A stretch of 64,000 nt of DNA, taken from contig JAJEKV010000334.1 in assembly GCA_021234155.1 (NCBI GenBank), positions 124,001 to 188,000 of the forward strand, given 5' to 3'. Below, in pieces: positions 38,860 to 50,310 of the stretch. This DNA comes from Isoetes taiwanensis (Eukaryota; Streptophyta; Lycopodiopsida; Isoetales; Isoetaceae). Position numbers and translations under genes: made by a program. Each line of letters begins with the position of its first letter. Position 1 is the stretch's first letter. The notes beneath the pieces are model-generated. The model made no database searches. It worked only from the letters and a program-made list of their open reading frames with translations, and had not been told where the DNA came from.

Positions 38860-40260
38860 TAGTCCGGACCAATGGGTGCAGTACTTGCACCAGTCCTATG
38901 ATCCTCCTGAGGTCCGAGCAGAGTACCTCCACAAAGAGGCACAGCCTTGGAAATCACAGAGGTAAATGTCACTCAAGACTTGCAGCGTCTCACCAATAGC
39001 AAGGCGGCAGACTCAGACGGCATGCAAGCAGAGCTGCTCGAATGTGCGAGACCACCAATAGTGCCCATCCTGACTGCACTATTTAAGATGACGTTATAGG
39101 AAGGATTTTTCCAATAGAGAACCACTAGCAGGATCGTTTCCATCTACAAGGCAGGAGACCCACACAACCCAGCCAACTATAGAACAATCATGGTCAGTTC
39201 ACTCTTTGCAAAACTAATGGCCAGCATCCTTGAACAGCAACTAACGATGTGGGCAAAGGAGACAGAAGTGCGAGCACTTACACATGCTAGTTTAGGCCCC
39301 GACACTCCACCATTGACCACATATTCACATTCCGGACCTTGGTTGAGGATAGCAGGAATTGCCGCCAGGATCTCTACTGGTGTTTTGTTGACTTTGCAAA
39401 GGCCTTTGACACTCTGCCTCGAGAAAAGTTGTGGGAAAGACTAAGACAGTTGGGAGCCCCTGAAGACTTAAAAAACGTAGCATTCAGACTCTATGAGACA
39501 TGTTCCAGCCAACTGACACTGACAGGAAAACCTGTCCACAGTAGTATTGGAGTTCGCTAGGGAAGCCCACTCTCCCCAACATTGTTTAGCCTCCAGATTG
39601 ACCAATCGGAGGGCAAGTGCTTGCCGATCACGGGGGTGATGGAGCTCAGCTTGTGCACCAAATCATTAGGCAACTCATATATGCAGATGATGTGGACCTC
39701 CTAGCTCACACCATGAATGCCATGCAGCAGCACCTACATGCCCTGGATAGTTTCTGTTGGGACACTGGAATGAGGATCAATTTGGCCAAGAGTAAGGTCT
39801 TGCTTGTCTCATCTAAGTGCCAGCCAAGGCTGCACTCCTTCACTTATTACGGGAAAAATGTGGAGATAGCGCACACTCACAAGTATCTGGGCATAGAGTT
39901 CCCCACTACCACATACTGGGACACTTCGATTCGGTTATGAGAGATCGCGGGTTGATAGGCACTTTATGCGATGCAGAATAACTGACTACAAAGCAAAGCT
40001 GTATGATTGGCCCCATCTGTCACACTTATTCAAGGTTTTGGTGGAACCGACTTTTTTATATGGGGTCGAAGTCTAGGGTCTGGTCATCTCCCTGACCATA
40101 TGGAATGAATTGGACCAGGTACATAAAGCCTTTTTGGTACAGGCGCTCGGTGTGAAATCCAAAGTTCCATATCAGTTTTTTTTGCAGGAGAAAGGTTTCT
40201 TGCCTCTTCAGCTGGCCGCACTTGACCACCACATTATTTCAGGTAGCTAGTATGGGCAAT
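38860..40260 (+). mobile_element. Non-LTR retrotransposon fragment, reverse transcriptase region
   Basis: Fragmented plus-strand frames give the RT blocks SKAADSDGMQAELL, NPANYRTIMVSSLFAKLMAS, CFVDFAKAFDTLPREKLW (about 39375-39430), SPLSPTLFSL, YADDVDLLAH (about 39680, the catalytic ADD) and KYLGIEFPTTTYWDTSIRL. Several stops and shifts interrupt it. No endonuclease or poly(A) is seen, so it is truncated at both ends. The minus-strand element at 46863-51500 is from the same family (shared YLGIEF.TTT and NYRTIMV motifs). Confidence 0.8.
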
Positions 40261-41800
40261 AAACATCTTCCCAACCTAGCTTATACTGTGGCCATGGGCC
40301 CATAGCATCTCAAGGCGAGCTGGAAGGAGAGGCGAGCATAGTAGTTCTCCATATGGAATGTACAAGAATATAGGTGCATATCCACGTTGAAATTGAAGAG
40401 GACCACCATTAGCTGCGCAATATCTAGATGCTTGCTTCCTCAGCAAGCTTTGGGATACTGGTGCCCTTGGACATGTTAAGACAACACTATATCCGTACAT
40501 ATTTGGCACTAAAAAAATAGAGATTGATAGCTTCCATTCGCACAGGTGCACATCATTTGCGAATTGAGATGTGCAAATGGGCTCGAGAGGCATGTCAGGA
40601 TAGAGTATGTCAATAAGACGACACCATTGTCTGGCATTCAGTCACATTCGCGCAAGCTATGCTGAGTTGAACTGCCTAACCAGTAGCTGCATGCATTGTT
40701 AGATACGACATCAGTGGGTTCGCCGGGATCTTAGCTCCAGAACATCATGGATACACGCATTCAGTCAATGTCCTCAGATGATGCACTGACATATATCATA
40801 ATATACTATTCCTAGGATGGGTCCTATAACACAACCAAGTGGCCGAAGTGAAGTGGGGTTCTCATTGAGCTTTTGTAAAATCTTTGAGTACATACTAATC
40901 CCCCTACTAGGGAGTAGAAAATTTGAAAAGCTTGAAACTTGAACATGCTCCGAAACTAGACAATCTATAGAGAGCATGATGAAACTAAAAAGTGCCAGAT
41001 AAAAGATGATTCTTCAGCCCCTTGGTATGCAAATGTGAGAAACACTGGCGACCCTCCTCATCGGAATGAAAAACCCCGCCCTTTCGAGTTTTCGAGGAAA
41101 ACCCTAATGAGAAATGGTTGCCAACACTCTCGCTGAATGCCGCTAGCATACATTAGCCAAGAAGTGAGCCGCCACAAACATGATGGTGTTAACAACTAGA
41201 GAACTGCAAAAAAGACCTGCAATGAAAAGTCTAAAAATGAGAATGACCTGTTAGAAAGTTAGGAGCTTTAAATCAAGGCGCAAAATTGTAATGATATAAA
41301 AAGAATATAATAGCACTCGGAGGCTCCAGAACTTTGGAAGTTAAGCCACAACTTCTCAATTTATATTATTATAAATTACAAATTTCAGCAGAATTTCAGT
41401 TAAAAGATGTCCGGTTTGCTTATCTTTCAGGCGAGTTAACATTTCGTTTAACTGGAAATGATGTATCTTTCTTTATCGTCAAACAATGGCATAGTCTTCA
41501 TTTGCAAATGCAAAACTCGAGCTCCATAATTTATTCTTCACTTTTAAGTTTCGAATCTCCTCTTAAATTTTGTCTCAAGCAACTTTTGAGCTCTTTCCAA
41601 ACAGGTCTGATCTCTCTTATTGCATAGAGCTGAATTATTAATTTTTAATGTACAATCTACATAGCTTGCATAAATTAGATCATTTAGCTCGTTCCGTGAC
41701 ACAATTTATTTTACCTCTATTGATCATCATAATTTATTTTACCTCTATTGGTCTTTTATATTAAAAAAGTTAACATTTAATTTGTTTTATAGATTTGTAA
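40261..41800. other. No gene recognised
   Basis: The first few hundred bases may be residual 3' sequence of the retrotransposon. A 97-codon frame at 41334-41627 has no recognised domain. Confidence 0.35.
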
Positions 41801-41802
41801 GT

Positions 41803-41870
41803 TTTGTGGTAGACTAAATGGCAATATTAGGGTTCAAATCCCTGGGATCCTTTGCACCATTTACATTGAC
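41803..41870 (+). repeat. tRNA-like SINE fragment
   Basis: TGGTAGACTAAATGG resembles a box A and GGGTTCAAATCCC is a near-perfect box B about 20 bp later. No acceptor stem is visible, so it is a tRNA-derived repeat and not a functional tRNA. Confidence 0.5.
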
Positions 41871-41924
41871 ATGAGGGCCGGCTCTAACTTTGGCGATAGG
41901 GCTGCTTAAAATTATGATAGTAGA

Positions 41925-42255
41925 CTTGACTTTAATATTGACGCAAGCTAGCCTGATGCAACATTGACTAAACATTGGCTTTAATTTTGACACAATTCTG
42001 ATGCTAACTTTGACGTCGATTCTGACTCTAATATTGACGATAGAGTTGTTCTAAATTCTCATGCTAGACCTGACTCTAGATCTCACATAAAATCGACTTA
42101 AATTTGACCCTTAATTTTGACGCAATTCTGATGCTAACTTTGACTTCAATTTTGATGTTAATTCTGACTCCAATTTTGACATTCTGTCCCTAATTCTGTG
42201 TCTAATTTTGATGCAGATTCTAACTCTAGTTCTGATGCTAAATTCTGATATTTAA
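41925..42255 (+). repeat. Imperfect 12-bp minisatellite, consensus near AATTYTGAYKCT
   Basis: Roughly 25 diverged 12-bp units such as AATTCTGATGCT, AACTTTGACGTC, GATTCTGACTCT and AATTTTGATGCA. Since 12 is a multiple of three, one frame reads a degenerate NSDANFDVDSDSNIDD series, but it is broken by stops. Confidence 0.78.
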
Positions 42256-43671
42256 ATGACAGAACATAGAGTCACCTATAGCGTCAATCGTGACATCAAT
42301 TTAATGGTTTTCTCTACTTTTTTGAGTTTAAGCTTATAACTAAGGTCTGACTGTAATACCCCCTTCCTCTTGTAGAATAGAACTAGTAATGGTGCCCAAC
42401 GTTATGGGCATAAGTTGAGAGGTTGTAAATGTTTTCGGCTGCAATGAAACAACGTTTAAAAGAAATCTAATTCCTTCATGTTAGATAGTGTCGCATTGAT
42501 ATTTTTGAGAGGAAGTGCTTGTTGCTCTTGAGTCTTCTGTCACTCGTCTTCTTCAAGCTTGTCATAGATGAGTGGTTGCTCATCATGCTGGGCCATGTCT
42601 TCTTGCTCTTCTTTTGAGTGCTGGAAGTCATCTTAGATGGTCAGTAAAGGACACATCCAAAGAGACAAAAGGTTAAAGGACATGTCTTTTTTTGCCAAGC
42701 ACCTTTTGTGTTGCCCCCCTCCCCCGCGTGCATCCCCCCCTCCCTTTTTTTGTAGAACTAATCTAGGCACGATTTACCTATTTTATTTTAAAAGTTTGGA
42801 TCTTACATTCGATATCGATATAGCTTATACATAAAAAGTGCCCAGCATTAGGCAATTGTTGTGAGGGAGTTGAAAGGTTGTAAAGTGGTCTTTACGCATT
42901 GCTATTTTGTACATGATCCCACATATATTTGCGAGGCAATTCAACAGCCTAAAGACATTCATTTCTTTACAATGCTTCCATGAATCTTATAGAATTTTAG
43001 ATAATAGACCTGTTTCTACCTGACTTGAACTTTTAAAATTTTCCAGTCTCTACTTTACATCTTGAATACTTGTTTATCTTCTACAGCTTTTGATCATGAT
43101 GCAGGTGAAATATAATTCGTAACAACAATGTGTCTCATCAACAATGTGTCTCATTCAACACGTTAACATTTAGGTCCACCTAATTGATTGTCCTAAAAAA
43201 AATTCAAAGATGAGCCAAGTATACGTGGAAGGAAAAAATGATATAATAATACTTTATACCACACTATCTAAGAAAAGGGTATAGTGTTAATATAACAAAG
43301 CCAACATTATTCAAATGATGTATCGGCTAATTCATGGTTAAGTTCATGGCTAATTCAAGGTTAAGTTCATGTTTAAATCAAAGGTTTTGTTCATGCTTGG
43401 AGATGTTTCATTTGCGAATTTTTTGTTGTTGCAAAAGCAAGTCAAAATCCCAGATATTTCATTATTCATACTGAAGATCAATCATGAATAAGAAATATAG
43501 GTTAAACAGAGAATTGATGCACAACTTTTAGAATTATACTCTTGTGTCATAGATAGTAAGATTATTATTCAAACCTGCATTTCTGAAGAAATTCCAATTT
43601 AAAATAACCTTTTGCAACTGATGAGATCCAAGAGCCCCCATAGCTGCATCTCTTAAAATTGTACTAGGTAA
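42256..43671. other. No gene recognised
   Basis: AT-rich, with short local duplications (CAACAATGTGTCTCAT twice near 43125-43155; GGTTAAGTTCATG repeated near 43338-43370) and a C-run near 42715-42745. No domain is seen. Confidence 0.35.
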
Positions 43672-43839
43672 TTGACACGAGGAGGGGCATTCCGTGCTGT
43701 AAAGGGCTTCGGCGGCCCCGCCAAACGAGGCGGTGCACGTGGCGGTGGACGTGATTTTAGCAAACGGTTATTACATCCTGTTATTCTATTCCTAGATTTC
43801 ACGTGTAATTGCTTGGAATTGAATCTTGATGCATTATAG
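43672..43839 (+). CDS. Orphan RGG-box frame, possible exon fragment
   Basis: A 55-codon frame without Met reads TRGGAFRAVKGFGGPAKRGG, then ARGGGRDFSKR. This Arg-Gly-rich pattern is that of RNA-binding RGG/GAR boxes (fibrillarin, GAR1 and others). The ~90-bp core is much more GC-rich than its AT-rich surroundings. No partner RNA-binding domain lies nearby, so it may be a stray exon or a captured fragment. Confidence 0.3.
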   Translation: MTRGGAFRAVKGFGGPAKRGGARGGGRDFSKRLLHPVILFLDFTCNCLELNLDAL

Positions 43840-44424
43840 TGACATATACGAAGATTCTTGATCTATTTATTAAGAAGGCTTTGCACTTTTGGAAGATAAC
43901 AAGATGATGTAGTTGGTAGAAATAAAACAAACTTAAAGACTTGCCTTTCTACGAAAGCACTGCATAATCCTTCAGAATAGCAGAGCTTCGCTCGCGAGAT
44001 GAAATATCAAGTTCTCTTTATTCCATGCACTACATGCACTATTGTGTATAAGGCGTGTGTATTCGTTTATTACTATCTTTATGGGTTTTATACCAGATTT
44101 CATTCAGAGCCATTGATCTGTGGGATATCCCTGGTATTGTGCCAGATCAATGGCCATCAAGATTTTGACCCAAAAATAAAAAACCACTTCCTATGGTGTC
44201 GATCGAACACATGGTTGAAGCACAAGAAAAAAGCAAACTAAAGAAGCCAATGGTCAGCCGTCCACTGCAGCAACCAGCAAATGAAACAAAGCAAGCAGGA
44301 AGCAAGCAGGACTGCCCCAATGAAACACGTTGGAAACAATCCTCTTCTACTCCTGCGCAGGAGTCCGGATGAGATGGAAGAATGGATGGAGCTCAGAGAA
44401 TAGGAATCTGCCATAGCTGCGGCT

Positions 44425-44742
44425 ATGGAAGGCGGATCCTCTACTGATAACTTGAAAGCTCTTCTTTCCGTGTTAGCTTACCAGAAATATTATGCAATCA
44501 GCTCTACTCTTATCCAGAGCAGTCACTTGGAGATGCCATAGCCGACGTTCCACAGGTAGAAGCCGCATTAGGGATCTTGAGAAAGCAAGAAAGCAGTTTT
44601 TCACGTTGCATTCAGAAGGAAGCCGAGGGAGTCGGATTTGGAAAGAATCGAAGGGAAAAGGGGCTTTGCCGCTCTGCTTCTGCCAGAAAATTGTCAATTT
44701 GCTCTTCACAGCCACGCGGAATCCAATCAGAGCTTTAATTTA
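44425..44742 (+). pseudogene. Unrecognised small gene with a frameshift
   Basis: ATG 44425 starts MEGGSSTDNLKALLSVLAYQ and runs to HLEMP, where a stop follows (44539). One frame over, the text continues without a gap as DAIADVPQVEAALGILRKQE, SSFSRCIQKEAEGVGFGKNR, ending about 44740. The two halves read as one amphipathic, helix-rich protein of about 105 residues broken by a single-base shift near 44530. I do not recognise the family. The upstream region has ordinary composition and no transposon features. A real intron in this short space is unlikely. Confidence 0.4.
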
Positions 44743-46812
44743 GCAGCAGCCACTCCGCATGTTAGATTTCTTCGTCCCTTCTAGCATTCTTAACCTCAAA
44801 TCCGGCACAAAACCCCCAGCTGCCGATTCTTCCAACAAACCCTTCGGGAAAAAATTCGAAATGGAGATACAGATGAAGCCCCGGATCCCTCGCTGGGATC
44901 GCCTGGCACCTCGCCCAAAAAAAGAAACCAGCGTGCAATCTTATCCGTGGCCCTAAAATTAAAAATACCCTTCCTTTCAACCATTACAAAAAATGCAAAA
45001 ACATCCATGAGAGAAGGGAGTTACAAATCACCCAAAATAGCAAAAACCATTTAAGCTGCTCCCACATGGCAAATTATACCATTTTCCATACAATACGATA
45101 CTGAAATCATAGTCCTAACCACTTCCAGAATACCCTTTCCCAACCCAAAACGAAAACAGCACACTATATTGCCTACAAATCACTTTGCAAAAGGCAACCA
45201 GCTTCTAAAATAATGTAGAGATTAACAATGGCTGAGTGTAAGTATTTACCTTGAGCGAGTGTAGAAAAGAAAACCACAAGACCAAGCCTCCAGATTAGAT
45301 TTTGCTTAAACCGGAATACTGTACTCGAAGTACTTAGATCCGTTCCATGGGCATCAAGCATTTGATATTTGCTCTTGATGGAATTGAAAGCATGTCTTTA
45401 AATAGTGAGAGCATAATATTAGAGTCAATAAAAACTGCATAAGATGACAGATTCAGTAATAAGGGCGGGCTTACAACCCAGTGAGAGGCATCTATCCTTA
45501 CTGCAGAATCATACGCGATTCAGTAGACGTAATAACAGCATTCATAGGCTGTTAGAGAACGGAAAACTAATGAAGAGCAAAGACAACTCGAGAAAATCCA
45601 GATATGCAGACTGAATCTGGTGCAGATGCTAGATTTGGGGTAGCGTAAATAATCTTCAAGAAGCCATATATGGTATCCCAACTCAAAGAAAGTTACCAGA
45701 GCACAATTCAAGCACAATTGAAAGATTGAATGAATGAAAGAATACTGGTTTTTGTGAGGCCCTGTTATAAGGTCCATCTATGCTATGGATAGAGGATGAA
45801 TGACCTACATATATGTCTTGGAGGCTGGACAAAAAACCTGAATCTCCTATGCAATTAGGTGGATTGTTGAATGAATTAACAGAAAAACCTGAATCTCCTA
45901 TGCAATTAGGTGGATTGTTGAATGAATTACCAGAAAACATTTGAAGCATCCATGGCAAGAAATCAGATGCTCAGCTCCCATAGAATGTCTGGCTCAAACC
46001 TTTTTCACCTAAGCTCTTCCCGAATTGGAAATCCTGCCATTCATATAATGGAATAAGAAACACTGACGAATCTGCTTGGAAGGTACAGAGCAAATGATCG
46101 GGAATAGGAATCACCTGATTCTAGCGCTGCACCACCTAAATAGCCATAGCTACGCTGTTACCGGAGCACCATCACTGCAGGCACAAAAAGTGAAAGTTAA
46201 AATTTAGGGCACAAAAAGGCCCTATATGTAATTGAGTCTCATATTTTTCTTTTTTCTTTTTTCGTGTTCTCCGCCGCAATCTAAATTCTTATGTTGTTGA
46301 CACTTATTCTTGTGGCCACTATCAAATGGCACGCGACCTGCTGCCTGGCCGAGATTTGTAAGACCTTTGTAATGGCAAACGAAGCCATAGCCTCCAAACC
46401 ATTCTCCACCATTTCCTCCAAACCCAGCCTCTAGCTATTCTCGCCCATTTCGGCCCTACCGTAATGCTCTCGAGTTCCTAAAAGCTTACCTAACAGAATC
46501 GCTTCCTTGGCAGCAAGCATCTCATCTGGTCGCGGCCTCAAAAAATCCGAAAGCAATCGAGAGGATGATTCCGACAAAAAATATTTGATGGGGTCAGAGG
46601 AACGAGAAAGCCTAAGCATCCGCAAAGCTTTGAAACAGGACTTTAAATCGATTTAGGGGGTAAACCGGTGTGGTCTCGACTCATAAAAAGGCACACAAGT
46701 AAACTATGGGGGCTTCAACGGAGCGAAACAAAGGCAAAACAGTGCGCTTTTATCCGCAAAACAGTAACGTTTTTATCCGAATCATGAATATTTCTATGTA
46801 AATTGTATTTGG
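44743..46812. other. No assigned gene; exon-like stretches on the minus strand
   Basis: Minus-strand frames at 46625-46431 (RLLSDFLRPRPDEMLAAKEA) and 45361-45255 (FRFKQNLIWRLGLVVFFSTLAQ followed by a possible donor CAAG|GTAAAT) look exon-like. They could belong to one gene running leftwards, but no family is recognised and the frames are short. A 51-bp tandem duplication is at 45832-45935. Confidence 0.3.
45832..45935 (-). repeat. 51-bp tandem duplication, in frame on the minus strand
   Basis: Two near-identical 51-bp units with period 51. On the minus strand they encode NSFNNPPNCIGDSGFSV followed by NSFNNPPNCIGDSGF.. within the frame 45958-45683. Confidence 0.85.
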
Positions 46813-46862
46813 AGAATAGAATAGAATAGAATAGAATAGAATAGAATAGAATAGAATAGAAT
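46813..46862 (-). repeat. (ATTCT)n microsatellite, probable 3' tail of the minus-strand LINE
   Basis: About ten 5-bp units. It sits exactly where the 3' end of the minus-strand retrotransposon is expected; several non-LTR families end in a short tandem repeat in place of poly(A). Confidence 0.7.
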
Positions 46863-47399
46863 ATGATTTTATCGTCCCACGAGGAGACCAACCGCCTATG
46901 GGACCCAAGTACAAAGAGAGAGCAAAGCAGCGATATTACTACCGGGATTAAAAAACCCACCAAGGGTTTTCGGGAAAAACCTTAGTAGCGATAAGGATGC
47001 CGGACATATCGCATGTTATATACATAATCACAAAAAGTATAGGCGAGGTTAATGTCTTTTGGGGGCATAAGCGAAGTCGGCGTATCCATTACCTCCAGGA
47101 GGTCTGATCCCAACAAGCTGCGGAGCAGAGGTGGGTGCTTTCGATGCTCATGCAAGGCCCGATGGGGCACAACTAACCGGCATACCGAGCCGGGATATAC
47201 TCGTCTGCACGGACGGGCACGGAGGGCTTTCATCCTCAATGGCGCTCGATTGGAAGATCGATGACTCTGTCCTCACGCGGCTCCGAATCCATCTCCCTGT
47301 CTCCAATGCGAGGTGGTGTGCACTGTCGCGAATGGAAGCAATCACCTGGCGGCTTTTTCATGGGTAGATGGATTGCGCGGTAGTGGTGTGGGCCCTCGT

Positions 47400-48960
47400 G
47401 AGCATGGGATTAACTGTCATTTCGATAATTTGCCACCTTGACATGTGAGCAGGGGGCCTCTCGCAGATCCCAAAGCTTGGCCATGAAGCAAGCATCAAAT
47501 CTTGCTTCAAGGCAGTAGCGTTCTTCTGGTGTATGCAGCGGGTCCACATCTGTGTGCTGCACATTCCATAGAGAACCAGGCTTGCTTGTCTTTCCAAAGA
47601 AGCTTTGAGTCGGCCTGGGCCCATCGCCATTGCCAAAGCAAGGTTAGGCGTGGGAGGGCTTCATCCATAGCCACCACCTTCTAGAAGTAAATAATGTGAC
47701 GTTCAGTAGCGGCCATTTGTAATGGAAGGAAGTCCGTCTCTTGGAGCAAGATCCGATATGGGACCGTGGATTTCACTCCGGTGCCGGGCCAAGAAAGCCT
47801 ACATGCACTGCTCTAGATCGTTCCAAGTGGTGAGGGATATCACCGGCCCCTACACTTCTGCCCCATAGAGGAGGATCGGTTCAACCAAGGCCCTGAATAA
47901 GTGTGCTGGTGACCCCATGCATCTACTACGCCTTGTGATTGTTGTTTTGCATTGCATCTGAGGGCTTTCCGGCTACTGCGGTGACCCAGTAAAACGATGG
48001 ATGCATCCCGGTGTGTGGTAGTAGAAAACTCAATGCCCAAATACTTATAAGTGAGCCACCTCCACTACACGCCTACGGTAAGTGAATGAGGGAAGACATG
48101 GGTGCTTAGAGATGATGGGACCGTGCACACCCTTGTCTTAGCCAAAGTTAACTCTCATGTCGGTGAATTGGCGAGAAAGTGTCCAAAGCATCCGGTGGCG
48201 TTGCATGTCCTGCGGGGTATATCGCGGCAGGTCAACATCATCGGCATATATGAGTTGCTTGGGATTATGTGGTGCATCAGCGGCGCCTCCCCAGGTGCTT
48301 TCGGCTAGCCATTCTTCCTAGCTGGTCAATGTACGTCAAGAGCGTCGGGGGGATAGAGGGCAGCCACTGGCGCACCCCAATGCTACTAACAAGCAGGCTC
48401 CCATGCCGGTGTGAAGCGGCCAGGAGCAAGCCTGCATTATAATACGTATATAGCGATGCACTTGCCAAAGTCGGCCGACGGGGGTCCCTAGTCATTCTTA
48501 ATCGTCCCACAACTTATCCCGAGGCATCAGGTCAAAGCCTTGCGAAATCCACAAAACAAGTCACAGATTCTCAAGGCCGATTCGGCTATCCTCTATGAGT
48601 GTTCGCAGAGTGAAGATATGGTCAATAGTAGAATGCCGGGCGGAAGCCTGCCAAGCGTCGCGAGCCAGACTTCTCCATCCTCGCCTAAAGTGTCAATCGC
48701 TCAAGAATCCCGGCAAGCAACTTGGCAAAGATTTAGCCCGACCATAATGGTGCGATAGTTATCGGGCTGTGTGGGGGTCCCCTCGCTTTGTATATGGGCA
48801 CAACTTTCTTGGTAGTCCGGTCTGGGGGAAGCCTTCTTGCAATGCCCGTTGAAGAGTGTCTTTGAGAACTGCACCATTGGGGCCCGCCCACTTGAGAAGC
48901 TCGGCCGCATACCATCCAAATGCTGCCTGGCGTGTTAGCGAGGCGCGCAGGTGCCCATTA
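47400..48960 (-). pseudogene. Reverse transcriptase of the minus-strand LINE, broken
   Basis: Minus-strand frames contain DGMRPSFSSG (DGM.AELL in another frame), FSKTLFNGHCKKASPRPDYQ, QPDNYRTIMVGLNLCQVACR (about 48710-48780), FRKAFD.MPRDKLW across frames near 48490-48540, the YADDVDLP codons at about 48228-48256, and MGIEFSTTTHRDASIVLLGH followed by RSSRKALRCNAKQQ (47905-48040). Order and spacing match a non-LTR RT. The YLGIEF and NYRTIMV blocks tie it to the plus-strand fragment at 38860-40260. Confidence 0.78.
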
Positions 48961-49299
48961 TGACATCCCCCTTCAAGAATGACCCGCTAGGCTAGGCCTC
49001 ATGGAGGGTAATGCGATGCAGGCTTCCCATTGGGTCATACGGTGGCTGCAAGTATCTCACCCATTGTTCGGGGTAATATTTCCGTGGGCTGTGCGGGGCT
49101 TACTCAAGACCTTTCTCCGGAAGGCCCTAGGGTGGTGATGCGGAAGACCAAACATCATTCGAAGTGCTCAAGGTACCGGGCTTTCTTGGTCTTGAGGAAG
49201 GAGCGGTATTGAACCGGACCGGGCTGCAGGGCGAATGGTGGGGTCCAAAGACTTGGCGGAGCCATCGTTTCGACTCCGACATTAGTCATCGAACCAGTG

Positions 49300-50310
49300 A
49301 TTGGGGAAGATGGTTTGCAGCCCCGTGGATTGTCGAGAGCGGTCTCTCCCAAAGCATCTCGTCCCCTACCCTCGAAGGAGCTGGTTCAGCGGGTCGTCTG
49401 TTGTTGAAGTGTGGGGAGTTGCAAGACTCCGCTCATGCTCAAGCATCCTCGCATAGGCGCCGCATGATCATAGTCCGAGACGCGGCCGTGGTACATGGGG
49501 TGTTGGGGCAATGGGTGCTCGGTTGGCGCCAATCTATCCGCAAGAACGGGGCTGATGGTGAGTCTACTTCCTCGTCCGGCCACCTATCCGGAACAGCGGC
49601 CCAGTGATCAAGTGTAGGCATTGCTCGTCTACTAGCACGTAATCCACCACCCGGTGCCGCCCCCCTGGTTCTCCCGTCTACAAGTGTAAGGCGGCTGGAC
49701 CGGTCAAAGATACTTCAACAAAGACGGCGGTCGCGGCCCATACAGGTGTCACACGTCATCATCGGCGTTTGGCCAAAACCATCTCTGCGGGGTCCATTTG
49801 CAACACATCCTCGGCTAGAGGTGCGAATTTTGGGATCTGCTTTCTGCCCACCGCGGCGCATTGAAATCTCCAAGCAATATGACCTTGCCCAATTATCAGA
49901 CTGGCGTATGTCATCATATATAGATCGACATAGGGCTCTGCACTTTTATCCACATCCAAGCGCGTGTGGTAAAAGTTGCTCTCAAGCGATGTGGGAAGTA
50001 GCAAGCCACAAAGAGGGCTGCCATCGTTGTTCTCGCACTCGTATCCCAATTATCATTGTGCCAATGCGCCTTACAGGGGGGAGGCCGATTGGGCCAAACG
50101 TACGGTAATAACACGCACTTAATTCCTCCGTGTCCTCGTTTTCCGGTGCACTCATTGAAGGCGAAGGTCCGGTCTCGGCAAATCAGGTGCTTTGTGACCC
50201 GGCAAAGATGTTGATGTTTCCATGAGGAAGATAAGGTCCATGTCCATGGCGCCGGAATTGAAAGTCCCCTTACGCCATGGAAAGCCACGGCAATTCGGGG
50301 ATACCACGCC
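49300..50310 (-). pseudogene. Endonuclease region of the minus-strand LINE, broken
   Basis: The minus strand gives NSGAMDMDLIFLMETSTSLP (resembling the DI..L.ET catalytic Glu region), then VDLYMMTYASLIIGQGHIAW followed after a frame shift by FQCAAVGRKQIPKFAPLAED. The latter corresponds to the GDFNA.VG motif with the GDFN part lost to the shift. SRTMIMRR/SDYDHA near 49450-49480 may be the SDH region. This endonuclease would nick DNA for target-primed reverse transcription. Motifs are recognisable but weak, so the call depends on its position before the RT. Confidence 0.55.

Noticed and set aside
41803-41870. Functional tRNA gene
   Set aside because: Box A and box B are present, but no acceptor or anticodon stem pairs convincingly.
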